Source: Anaerolineae bacterium (lineage in GTDB: Bacteria; Chloroflexota; Anaerolineae; Anaerolineales; E44-bin32). From it: a DNA stretch of 58,990 nucleotides. The notes beneath the pieces are model-generated. The model saw nothing but the letters and a program-made list of their open reading frames with translations. It searched no databases and was not told where the DNA came from. The stretch spans positions 1-58,990 of the forward strand of contig JAUWHR010000068.1 of assembly GCA_030605795.1 (NCBI GenBank), read 5' to 3'. The position numbers were made by a program, and so were the translations under genes. Of this stretch, positions 16,296 through 24,712 are shown one piece after another; within the stretch, counting starts at the first letter, position 1, and the number at the start of each line of letters is the position of its first letter.

Positions 16296-18935
16296 ATGCA
16301 CCTGATACTTACCCACGAGCAGGCGGATTTTGACGCTGTCGCATCATCGTTGGCGGCGCGCTTACTCGATCCTGAAGCGCTGGCCGTGTTGCCCAGACGC
16401 CTCAATCGCAACGTGCGGGCTTTTCTGACGCTGTATGGCGACGGACTACCATTTATTGAATTCGATGATTTACCGCGCAAGCGTATAGATCGGCTGACGC
16501 TTGTGGACACTCAATCCCCGGTTTCGGTTAAAGGTTACGGTCGGCGCACTCAAGTCCACGTCATCGATCACCATCCCTTCGATCAGGGTTTAGATCCGTC
16601 ATGGACCAGCCAGATCGAAGAGGTAGGAGCGACGACAACACTCCTGGTTGAGACGTTGGAGGAAGCAGGGATCGAACTCGACCTAGTAGCTGCGACTATG
16701 TTGCTGCTGGGGATCTATGAGGACACTGGATCATTATCCTACCCGGGCACGACGCCGCGCGACATCCGTGCCTGCGCTCGGTTGCTTGATTGTGGCGCTA
16801 GCCTGGCCATCACTGCCGACTTTTTAAATCGGCCCCTCTCCTCTGAACAACGTCACCTCTATAGTCGATTACTAGAAGCAGTTAAGACCTATGAGTTTCA
16901 AGGGCTTTCAGTGGTGGTCGCCTGTGGCTCTATCGAGGATATGGTAGATGAAATTTCTACGTTGGCTCACAAGTTGCGTGATCTCTTCGACCCAGATGGG
17001 CTCTTCGTGCTCGTGATGATTGATGAGGGGGTGCAACTAGTAGCTCGTTCCACAACCGAGCTACTCGATGTGGGTGAAGTAGCTGTATATTTTGGTGGTG
17101 GGGGGCATAGTAGGGCTGCGGCAGCCCTCATCCGCGATCGGAGCATAGAACAGGTTTGCGAGGAACTACTGGCATACCTCCCAACAGTGGTTAAGCCAGC
17201 GAAGACCGTCGGTGAAATTATGTCACGTGGTCCGCAATTGCTAAATCCTGAGGATCTGGTTGTCGATGCAGCCGAGCGCATGCAGCGCTTTGGTCATGAG
17301 GGTTACCCCGTTGTAGATGGCAGTCGGGTGATTGGCTTGCTCACCCGCAGGGCTGTTGATCGAGCGATGACCTACGGCATGGGAAAGCGCCCGATTTCCA
17401 GCATCATGGAGGCTGGGGATCTTGTGGTGCACCCTGAGGATTCGGTTCAGCACCTTCAACGAGTTATGATCCAACATGGTTGGGGGCAGGTGCCAGTCGC
17501 CGACCTAGAGACCGACGAAATAATCGGTATTGTGACCCGCACAGACCTGCTTAAGACCCTGGGAGCTGCGGTCGACGACACGCCTGTTGCCAGTCTCGCC
17601 GATAGACTCAAGAGCGCCCTGCCACGAGCTCGGTTAGAGCTTCTAAAGCTAGTAGCTCGTCAAGCTGAGGCGGGTAACGACGCGTTATACATCGTGGGTG
17701 GCTTCGTGCGAGATCTATTGCTCGGGGCACCAAGCGTCGACTTCGATCTGGTGGTCGAGATAGATGCGATCGGGCTAGCTCACAGCCTGGTAGACGTTTA
17801 CGGGGGTCGGATCAGCAGCCACCGCCGCTTTGGCACCGCCAAATGGCGGCTGGACCGAGAACATCCAATTCTGCTGCAGGACCTTGGTGGTCGCTTGGTC
17901 GAGGCGGACGAGCTTCCCGAGAGCCTCGACTTCGTAACTGCGCGTACTGAGTTCTATTTGCACCCTACTGCGTTGCCTTCAGTCGAGAGAGGCAACATTA
18001 AGCTTGATCTCCACCGACGGGATTTCACTATCAATACCCTCGCTCTTCGTTTGGATGGTCGTTTTTACGGTCAACTGCTTGACTTCTGGGGCGGTGGCCG
18101 GGACCTACGTGAGGGTCTGATCCGCGTGTTGCACTCGATCAGCTTTATTGATGATCCAACTCGTATGTTGCGAGCTGTTCGTCTCGAGCAACGATTGGGT
18201 TTCGAGATTGAGAGCCGAACACTGGATCTGCTAAAGCAAGCGCTTCCACTACTGGATCGTGTCAGTGGAGAGCGAATTCGGAGTGAATTAATTCTAATGT
18301 TCAGAGAAGACCCCTTACTGGAGATCATGGCCCGTCTGGAGGAAATTGGTCTTCTAGAAGCCATTCACCCAGCCTTCACCTGGGATGTGTGGTTGAAGGC
18401 CCGCTTTGAGCAGGCGAGGGCGTTTATTCCGCCTCAGGAGTGGCATCTTACGATTACGCCGAAGAGGGAATTCCTGCTCTATTCTCTGCTGTGCTTCCGT
18501 CTGTCAACTGAGGAGGCGAAAGCTGTTTGTAACCGCCTCCACTTGCCAGCTTCAATAAAGACAGATCTCCTGGAGGTAAATCGCTTGGGTTATGAATTAC
18601 ATGTTTCATCGAAGGGAATAAAGCCAAGCGAAGTGGTGGCCCGATTGGAAGGAAGCCGGGAGGAGGCAATAGTGGCAGCGTGGCTGGCGCTGGCGGATCG
18701 CCCGGAAGCGCGCGATGCCCTTTATCGATATCTAACTGAGTGGCGTATGGTCACTTCCCAGGCAGACGGCGACACCTTGAGGGCTCTCAACCTGCCGCCT
18801 GGTCCTGCATATCGCCGCATTCTCTGGAGCCTTCGAGCAGCATGGCTTGATGGTGTGATCAGTACAGCCAAAGGGGAGGCGGCGTTGCTCCATCGTCTAG
18901 TTGAGGAGGCTAAGGCTAACAATGAAGGCGCTTGA
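16296..18935 (+). CDS. DHH phosphoesterase - CBS pair - tRNA nucleotidyltransferase (poly(A) polymerase family) fusion
   Basis: The 879-residue protein joins three modules. Residues 1-300 form a DHH/DHHA1 phosphoesterase, with D91-H-H motif and GGGGHSRAAAA at 267. Residues 305-425 form two CBS motifs that bind adenine nucleotides. Residues 445-870 form a class II CCA-adding/poly(A) polymerase, with YIVGGFVRDLLLG, catalytic D482/D484 and RRDFTINTLALRL. The order is known from deep-branching bacteria. The polymerase part adds CCA or A to tRNA 3' ends, and the DHH part probably hydrolyses short oligonucleotides or trims. The CBS pair suggests adenylate sensing. A stand-alone DHH protein is encoded at 31948. 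Confidence 0.92.
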   Translation: MHLILTHEQADFDAVASSLAARLLDPEALAVLPRRLNRNVRAFLTLYGDGLPFIEFDDLPRKRIDRLTLVDTQSPVSVKGYGRRTQVHVIDHHPFDQGLDPSWTSQIEEVGATTTLLVETLEEAGIELDLVAATMLLLGIYEDTGSLSYPGTTPRDIRACARLLDCGASLAITADFLNRPLSSEQRHLYSRLLEAVKTYEFQGLSVVVACGSIEDMVDEISTLAHKLRDLFDPDGLFVLVMIDEGVQLVARSTTELLDVGEVAVYFGGGGHSRAAAALIRDRSIEQVCEELLAYLPTVVKPAKTVGEIMSRGPQLLNPEDLVVDAAERMQRFGHEGYPVVDGSRVIGLLTRRAVDRAMTYGMGKRPISSIMEAGDLVVHPEDSVQHLQRVMIQHGWGQVPVADLETDEIIGIVTRTDLLKTLGAAVDDTPVASLADRLKSALPRARLELLKLVARQAEAGNDALYIVGGFVRDLLLGAPSVDFDLVVEIDAIGLAHSLVDVYGGRISSHRRFGTAKWRLDREHPILLQDLGGRLVEADELPESLDFVTARTEFYLHPTALPSVERGNIKLDLHRRDFTINTLALRLDGRFYGQLLDFWGGGRDLREGLIRVLHSISFIDDPTRMLRAVRLEQRLGFEIESRTLDLLKQALPLLDRVSGERIRSELILMFREDPLLEIMARLEEIGLLEAIHPAFTWDVWLKARFEQARAFIPPQEWHLTITPKREFLLYSLLCFRLSTEEAKAVCNRLHLPASIKTDLLEVNRLGYELHVSSKGIKPSEVVARLEGSREEAIVAAWLALADRPEARDALYRYLTEWRMVTSQADGDTLRALNLPPGPAYRRILWSLRAAWLDGVISTAKGEAALLHRLVEEAKANNEGA

Positions 18936-19422
18936 GGCGTTCATCCGACCAGCACAAGAGGATGATCTCCCTGCCCTCGAGTGGGGAGGTGAATATCGCT
19001 GCTACCGTCAGCTTTACCAGCGAGCTATGAGGGAGGCTAGCCAGGGTCGGCGCGCCTTGTTCGTGGTAGAGGTTGGGGGTGAAATTGTCGGTCAGATATT
19101 CGTTCAATTTGGTTGTAATCGTCTCGAATTGAACGACAAGTCGTCAATCGGATACATCCAATCCTTTCGCATTAAACCGGCCTTCCGCAACCTTGGCATT
19201 GGTACGCGTTTGATCAATCAAGCGGAGGATGTATTACGAGATCGTAAATTCCACCGGGCTGTCGTTGCCGTAGCTCAAGAAAATCGCGCTGCGCGCCGAC
19301 TTTATGAGCGGTTGGGATACACGATCTTCGCCGATGATCCAGGTCAGTGGTCCTATGTCGACGATCACGGTCAGCTGCAATATGTCTCTGAGCCGGCTTA
19401 CCTTCTACAGAAGCAACTCTAG
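18922..19422 (+). CDS. GNAT-family N-acetyltransferase
   Basis: The start is set at the ATG at 18922, overlapping the end of the previous gene by 14 bases in another frame; a longer frame from 18901 begins inside coding sequence. The 166-residue product has GNAT motif A (FRNLGIGTRLINQAEDVL) and motif B (NRAARRLYERLGY), with all core elements of the fold. The substrate is unknown. Coupling suggests co-expression with the tRNA nucleotidyltransferase fusion, which could hint at an RNA- or ribosome-related target, but that is inference. Confidence 0.82.
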   Translation: MKALEAFIRPAQEDDLPALEWGGEYRCYRQLYQRAMREASQGRRALFVVEVGGEIVGQIFVQFGCNRLELNDKSSIGYIQSFRIKPAFRNLGIGTRLINQAEDVLRDRKFHRAVVAVAQENRAARRLYERLGYTIFADDPGQWSYVDDHGQLQYVSEPAYLLQKQL

Positions 19423-19865
19423 GAACTCGATAACCCCCCATCCACTCTATTGATAACCCTATCTGGGTGATGGAGCCTAATCTTAGTACCGTTCTCATTC
19501 TCGCATTTGGGCTTTTTTCAGTGCAGCTATGGATCCTATTAGCCAATTGGATACATGTAACGTATGTAGATCAAGATAAGATAATCATAACAACACGGTA
19601 GGTTCCAGCATGACACTGTCGATATCTTTCAACGTAGATTGTTTAGCGGACCGGAAAAGTCTCTCCTGGGAATGTTATGGTTAGAGGTCGAAAAATTTTC
19701 GGCGGAGTCGATCATGATTCTAACCTGGCATAAAACTTGCGCCATATGATGTGAAGTGAGATAGGTGTTTATTTTTTCACTCCTTGCTGGCGATTAAACA
19801 TGGCTAAGAACGGGCTGGATATAGGCTATGCTTATGTTCCCAAAGAGCGAGGAAGCAGCTGATTA
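19423..19865. other. 443-bp intergenic region without recognised features
   Basis: It separates the GNAT gene from the LysM/M23 triplet. The stretch is AT-richer than its surroundings, has no open frame of note on either strand and no clear consensus promoter. It probably carries the promoter for the triplet. I see no tRNA, riboswitch or repeat in it. Confidence 0.5.
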
Positions 19866-21431
19866 GTGAACCAGTTATTCTATCACCATAGATTTGGTCT
19901 GATTTTGATTGGGTTCAGCTTACTGATGTTGGTCCAAGCCTGTACCCAACATGATGCGCCAGATCGGTCTTGGCAATTGCACAAACCGTGGGTTGAACAG
20001 GATCCAACCGATGAGTCGGATCCTTATTCGAGCGCGACTCCTCACCCACTGATTACTTTTCTCCCACCAACACGCCGACCCAACGAGCCCTATCTCACAC
20101 CCACTCCGGACAGCTTCCGCGATCCGCCGGCCATCCGTAGCGAGACTGAGTTCTACGTCGTTCAGCCAGGGGACTCGCTTAGCATGATCGCAGTTCGGTT
20201 TAACGTCAGTGCCCAACTGATCATAGCCGCCAATAATCTCGCCGACCCGGATTTCCTTGCCGTCTGGCAGACTCTGGTCATACCTCCACCGATCTTGCAA
20301 GCTCCCGGCCCCAACTTTAAGATCATCCCAAACTCGGAACTGGTCTACGGTCCGGCAAGCGTATTCTTCGACCTGCGTTCTGAAGTCGCCCGGTGGGGAG
20401 GGGTCCTGGCACATTACAAACAGGAAGTCGAAGGTCATGAGTTGAGTGGGACAGGAATTGTGCAACTTGTAGCCCAGCGCTATTCGATCAATCCACTACT
20501 GATGCTGGCTGTGTTGGAGTACCAGAGTGGCTGGCTGACGAACCAAGATGTCTCGGCGAATAGCTTGAAATATCCTATCGGGTATATCCGCTCAGGCTGG
20601 GAGGGTTTGTTCAGCCAACTCTCCTTTGTGGCAAATCAGCTTAACACTGGTTATTACCGGTGGCGAGCAGGCTGGGCTGGCCCATATGTCTTTGGTGATG
20701 GAAGCGTGGTCATCCCCGGGCGGGGGGTTAATGCCGGTACAGTAGGTGTGCAATACCTGTTCTCTCAGCTATATCCTGTGGACGTATGGCGGGGAGTAGT
20801 TGGGGAGAATGGCTTCTACCAAACATACCTGTCCCTATTCGGTGACCCATTTGACCGGGCGGTGGAGCCTCTCCTATCCGCTGAACTTGAGCAGCCGTCT
20901 ATGCAACTACCTTTTGAGCCGGGGATAACCTGGTCATTCACCGCAGGGCCGCATAGCGCCTGGGATAGGGGGGCAGCCTGGGGGGCTCTCGACTTCGCGC
21001 CATCATCGTACGCCGTTGGATGTATACGTTCCGACGAGTGGGTAGTCGCGGCTGCTGACGGGTTGGTTTTACGCACTGGAGAGGGGGAGGTTATCTTAGA
21101 CATCGATGGTGATGGATACGAGCAGACTGGATGGGTATTGCTTTACATGCATATCGAAGAGCGCGACCGGGTTCAACCGGGGGTTACCCTTCAAGCCGGT
21201 GATCGTATCGGGCATCCGTCTTGTGAAGGTGGTATCTCAACCGGTACCCATGTGCACTTGGCTCGCAAGTATAATGGTGAATGGATTCCTGCCGATGCTC
21301 TCATCCCATTCGTCATGGACGGTTGGGTTTCTGCAGGGCAGGGGAGAGAATACAACGGCACATTAAGCCGAGGGCCTATCACTATTGAGGCATATTTTCG
21401 TCGTGGTTCGAATAACCAGATTAGCAGATGA
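19866..21431 (+). CDS. LysM / M23-peptidase-like cell-wall lipoprotein, copy 1
   Basis: The 521-residue product starts at a GTG and has a lipoprotein signal (lipobox LVQA-C26), then a Pro/Thr-rich spacer and one LysM domain (about 96-140, YVVQPGDSLSMIAVRFN). The middle domain (about 195-335) has SINPLLMLAVLEYQSGW and NAGTVGVQYLFSQLYP, which resemble lysozyme-like transglycosylase motifs, with E218 as the possible acid (inference). The C-terminal M23-like domain (about 355-490) keeps H363, D376, H429 and the H462-x-H464 pair expected for zinc and catalysis. It likely binds and cleaves peptidoglycan or a similar wall polymer. Confidence 0.88.
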   Translation: MNQLFYHHRFGLILIGFSLLMLVQACTQHDAPDRSWQLHKPWVEQDPTDESDPYSSATPHPLITFLPPTRRPNEPYLTPTPDSFRDPPAIRSETEFYVVQPGDSLSMIAVRFNVSAQLIIAANNLADPDFLAVWQTLVIPPPILQAPGPNFKIIPNSELVYGPASVFFDLRSEVARWGGVLAHYKQEVEGHELSGTGIVQLVAQRYSINPLLMLAVLEYQSGWLTNQDVSANSLKYPIGYIRSGWEGLFSQLSFVANQLNTGYYRWRAGWAGPYVFGDGSVVIPGRGVNAGTVGVQYLFSQLYPVDVWRGVVGENGFYQTYLSLFGDPFDRAVEPLLSAELEQPSMQLPFEPGITWSFTAGPHSAWDRGAAWGALDFAPSSYAVGCIRSDEWVVAAADGLVLRTGEGEVILDIDGDGYEQTGWVLLYMHIEERDRVQPGVTLQAGDRIGHPSCEGGISTGTHVHLARKYNGEWIPADALIPFVMDGWVSAGQGREYNGTLSRGPITIEAYFRRGSNNQISR

Positions 21432-21438
21432 GGTTTTG

Positions 21439-23013
21439 TTGATCCTAGACCTGCCTGACTCCGTGAAGCGAATACTTTGTGTCGCCGCAACCCTTCTGCT
21501 GGCGACATTAGCTTGCACCCGTGCTGATGTTCCTGCGGTGGATACCATTGATTCAGGTGAATTGGTAAGTATGACCATTGCGCCAACTACGCCTGCCCTT
21601 CAGGTATCGAGCACATCACCAGTTGGGATTTCCACCGAGGCCACAGTTACCCCGTTTGAGCCGGAGCCGTTGGTCTCGCCAACATTCCCTCCAACGCCAG
21701 TTGTGCTTGTCACTGAGAAGGTCGAGACGTTGTTGTATAAAGCTCAGCCAGGGGACACGTTGTGGACAGTCGCAGTACATTTTGGTATTGTGCCAGGAGA
21801 TATCGACTCCCCCGATCCCCTACCTGACGAGCGCCAATTAATTGATCCAGGCCAGCTGCTGCTCATCCCCAGTCGTCTCGCGGTGACGGGTCCCACCACC
21901 CGCCTCATCCCAGATAGTGAATTAGTCTTTTCACCCCACGCCACGGACTTTGATGTTTCCTCTTTCACCGCTAACCAGGGAGGTTACCTGGCAGGCTATC
22001 GGGAGTACGTGGGTACAGGTTGGCTTTCTGGCCCAGGGGTGGTGGCTCATGTTGCTCGCGATAACTCAATCAATCCTCGGTTGTTGCTGGCCTTGCTTGA
22101 ATATCAATCGGGTTGGGTCACTGATCCAGCAACCCCAAGTGGAGATGCTTTGGAGTACCCGATGGGGTTGGTTGATATCCGGACGTCTGGGCTGAAAGAT
22201 CAATTGACTTGGTTAGCAAATGAACTTGGCAACGGTTATTACGGTTGGCGAGCTGGAACATTTAGCGAGGTCACCCTCAGTGATGGTTTGGTGGCTCGTC
22301 TAGCACCAGACCTTAATGCAGGCACGGTTGCCTTGCAGTACTACTTCTCTCTTCGTCAAGCTACTCCAGGGTGGGAGCGAGACCTTAGTCCGGATGGGTT
22401 CATTGCAACATATATCGCTTTCTTTGGAGACCCATGGGCTTACCAGTACCCACTATACGAAATTGGTGTGGAGCAACCCTCCTTGATCCTACCCTTTCTA
22501 CCTGGTCGTGTGTGGGCTTTTACAGGGGGTCCTCACGGCGCCTGGGAGCGGGAGAGTGCATGGGCGGCGTTGGATTTCGCGCCGGCGTCGATGGAATCCG
22601 GTTGTGTTGTTTCTTATGCATGGGCTGTCGCCGCTGCGCCGGCAATCGTAGTTCGCAGCGGTGAGGGAGTGGTTGTGCTGGATCTGGATGGTGATGGACG
22701 TGAGCAAAGCGGTTGGGCTTTGCTCTACTTGCACATCGCCGATGAGGGGCGGGTTGAAGTGGGGACTCTTGTCGAGCAGGGGGATCTCATCGGCCACCCC
22801 TCGTGTGTGGGTGGAATAGCGACCGGGACTCACATTCACATCGCCCGTAAATACAACGGCGAGTGGATCCTGGCTGATGGACCTTTGCCCTTTGAACTTA
22901 GTGGATGGGTTGCAGTCGCTGGTTCCAAGCCGTATCAAGGCGCGCTGGTCAAGGGAGATCAGATTGTCTACGCCTGCCCGTGTGCAACCCAGGAGACTCT
23001 GATAAAGCGATGA
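21439..23013 (+). CDS. LysM / M23-peptidase-like cell-wall lipoprotein, copy 2
   Basis: It is a paralogue of the preceding gene with the same order: lipoprotein signal ending LLATLA-C, spacer, LysM (KAQPGDTLWTVAVHFG), transglycosylase-like middle (NSINPRLLLALLEYQSGW, NAGTVALQYYF) and M23-like end (GGPHGAWERESAWAALDF, GTHIHIARKYNGEW). I place the start at the TTG at 21439, eight bases after the previous stop, because GAGG lies five bases upstream. A GTG at 21463 is possible, and the longer frame from 21385 runs over the previous gene. Predicted length is 524 residues. Confidence 0.85.
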   Translation: MILDLPDSVKRILCVAATLLLATLACTRADVPAVDTIDSGELVSMTIAPTTPALQVSSTSPVGISTEATVTPFEPEPLVSPTFPPTPVVLVTEKVETLLYKAQPGDTLWTVAVHFGIVPGDIDSPDPLPDERQLIDPGQLLLIPSRLAVTGPTTRLIPDSELVFSPHATDFDVSSFTANQGGYLAGYREYVGTGWLSGPGVVAHVARDNSINPRLLLALLEYQSGWVTDPATPSGDALEYPMGLVDIRTSGLKDQLTWLANELGNGYYGWRAGTFSEVTLSDGLVARLAPDLNAGTVALQYYFSLRQATPGWERDLSPDGFIATYIAFFGDPWAYQYPLYEIGVEQPSLILPFLPGRVWAFTGGPHGAWERESAWAALDFAPASMESGCVVSYAWAVAAAPAIVVRSGEGVVVLDLDGDGREQSGWALLYLHIADEGRVEVGTLVEQGDLIGHPSCVGGIATGTHIHIARKYNGEWILADGPLPFELSGWVAVAGSKPYQGALVKGDQIVYACPCATQETLIKR

Positions 23014-24479
23014 CCAGTTATGGAACTCGATCCATCCCATCGATGATGGCGTTGGCGATATTAATCGCTGCCTGTGCGCCACACTCACCGCCTGCCACTA
23101 CGATGCCTATGGCTGTGACGCCAACTCCAGACACCCATCCGACGCCGCTACCCGCTCGCAGTCCACATCCCCCGGGGGAATTGTTCAATTACAACACTCA
23201 AAGCGGTGACACGCTTCCGGCATTAGCAGCCCACTTCAATACCACCGTTGAGGAAATTCTGGCAGCTAACCCAGATCTTCCCAATGATGTCACCACATTG
23301 CCTCCGGGCTATCCGATGCAGATTCCGACCTATTACGTCCCGCTCACTGGTTCATCCTTTCACATTTTGCCGGACAGTGAGGTGGTTTATGGACCCTCAG
23401 TGGTCGATTTCGACATCGAATCGGAGATTCGCCAACTCCCCGGATACTTGGCTGGGCTATCGGACTTTGCCTACAAGCGTCAGCGCCAGGCATGGCAGGT
23501 GGTTGAGGTTATCGCTCAGAATTATTCAATAAATCCGCGAGTGCTCTTGGCGTTGTTGGAATATCAAACCCAAGCGCTCACCAAGCCCTTTCCCGAGGGC
23601 GATGAAGCCAACTACCCCCTGGGTGTGGAACAACCACGTTATAAGCGCTTATTTTGGCAGTTGATTTGGGCTGCTGAGCGGCTGAATGATGGCTATTATG
23701 GCTGGCGAACAGGGACACTTAATGAGTTTGAACTAGCGGATGGGTTACTGGTGCGACCTGACCCATGGCAGAACGCAGGAACCATGGCTGTGCATTTACT
23801 ATTCGCCGGTATATACGGACAGGAGGATTTCGATCGGGCTGTCAGCCCTGAGGGCTTCTCTGGTACGTATGAACGGCTCTGGGGTGATCCTTTTAGCCTC
23901 GAAGTTCGCCTCATCCCTGGAAATCTGGTTCAACCTGATCTAGCACTGCCCTTCGTTCCCAATCGCATTTGGGACTTCACCGCTGGTCCCCACTTCTGTT
24001 GGGGGACCAGCCTGCCGCTTGGCGCGCTGGATTTCGGACCGCCGGCTGAGGAGGGTGGATGCGCACCCTCTGCCGAGTGGATCGCTGCACCTGCTGACGG
24101 CGTAATCGCTCGCAGCAGTGAAGCAGTTGTAGTACTTGACCTTGACCAGGATGGAGACGAGCGCACCGGATGGGTGTTGTTCTTCTTCCATGTTGGCTCG
24201 AAGGATCGCATTCAAGAAGGGGCGCATGTGCAACAGGGGGATGTAATTGGCCATCCTTCTTGCGAGGGAGGGCGCTCAACGGGAACACACTTTCACTTGG
24301 CGCGCCGCTACAATGGCGAGTGGGTGCCGGCCGGTGGAACAATTGCTTTCGTGCTTGATGGATGGGTGACGGATTACGGAGAGCAGGCTTACCAGGGTAC
24401 GTTAACTAAAGGTTCGAAGGTTGTACCGGCTAATGAGATTCCCTCCGCTGTCAATCGAATCATTTATGAATTGCCGTAA
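23010..24479 (+). CDS. LysM / M23-peptidase-like cell-wall lipoprotein, copy 3
   Basis: It starts at the ATG at 23010 in an ATGA overlap with copy 2, giving 489 residues; the longer frame upstream is a read-through of copy 2. The signal peptide ends ILIAA-C. LysM is NTQSGDTLPALAAHFN. The middle domain keeps NYSINPRVLLALLEYQ but loses the SGW that follows in the other copies, and NAGTMAVHLLF is retained. The M23-like domain keeps GPH, LDFGP and THFHLARRYNGEW. The three copies share no long nucleotide identity, so the triplication is old. Confidence 0.87.
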   Translation: MTSYGTRSIPSMMALAILIAACAPHSPPATTMPMAVTPTPDTHPTPLPARSPHPPGELFNYNTQSGDTLPALAAHFNTTVEEILAANPDLPNDVTTLPPGYPMQIPTYYVPLTGSSFHILPDSEVVYGPSVVDFDIESEIRQLPGYLAGLSDFAYKRQRQAWQVVEVIAQNYSINPRVLLALLEYQTQALTKPFPEGDEANYPLGVEQPRYKRLFWQLIWAAERLNDGYYGWRTGTLNEFELADGLLVRPDPWQNAGTMAVHLLFAGIYGQEDFDRAVSPEGFSGTYERLWGDPFSLEVRLIPGNLVQPDLALPFVPNRIWDFTAGPHFCWGTSLPLGALDFGPPAEEGGCAPSAEWIAAPADGVIARSSEAVVVLDLDQDGDERTGWVLFFFHVGSKDRIQEGAHVQQGDVIGHPSCEGGRSTGTHFHLARRYNGEWVPAGGTIAFVLDGWVTDYGEQAYQGTLTKGSKVVPANEIPSAVNRIIYELP

Positions 24480-24712
24480 GAGAAAGGCAACGCTGCCGAT
24501 TTTCCGAACCATTTTTAGCTCTCTTTGGGAGTAAACCTCATAGGCTGTAAACTATAGACTTATACTTGTTAGGGGTATGCCTGCCCTAGTCCTTCGACGT
24601 GAGCGGGACAGGCTTGGTTGAAGTATGAACCATGATGTCTGTATTCTCCCTTGTTAGATCTGTAGGTGTCTTACCCCCCCCCGGATTTCTGACTGGTAAT
24701 CTTCGTTGTGAT

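Noticed and set aside
22905-23010. N-terminal extension of the third LysM/M23 gene
   Set aside because: The extra residues overlap the end of copy 2; the ATGA overlap at 23010 and the lipoprotein signal right after it define the start.
24579-24613. GCCTGCCC ... GGGACAGGC imperfect palindrome and a run of nine C near 24674
   Set aside because: They lie between convergent genes but lack a T-tract and perfect pairing, so I do not call a terminator.
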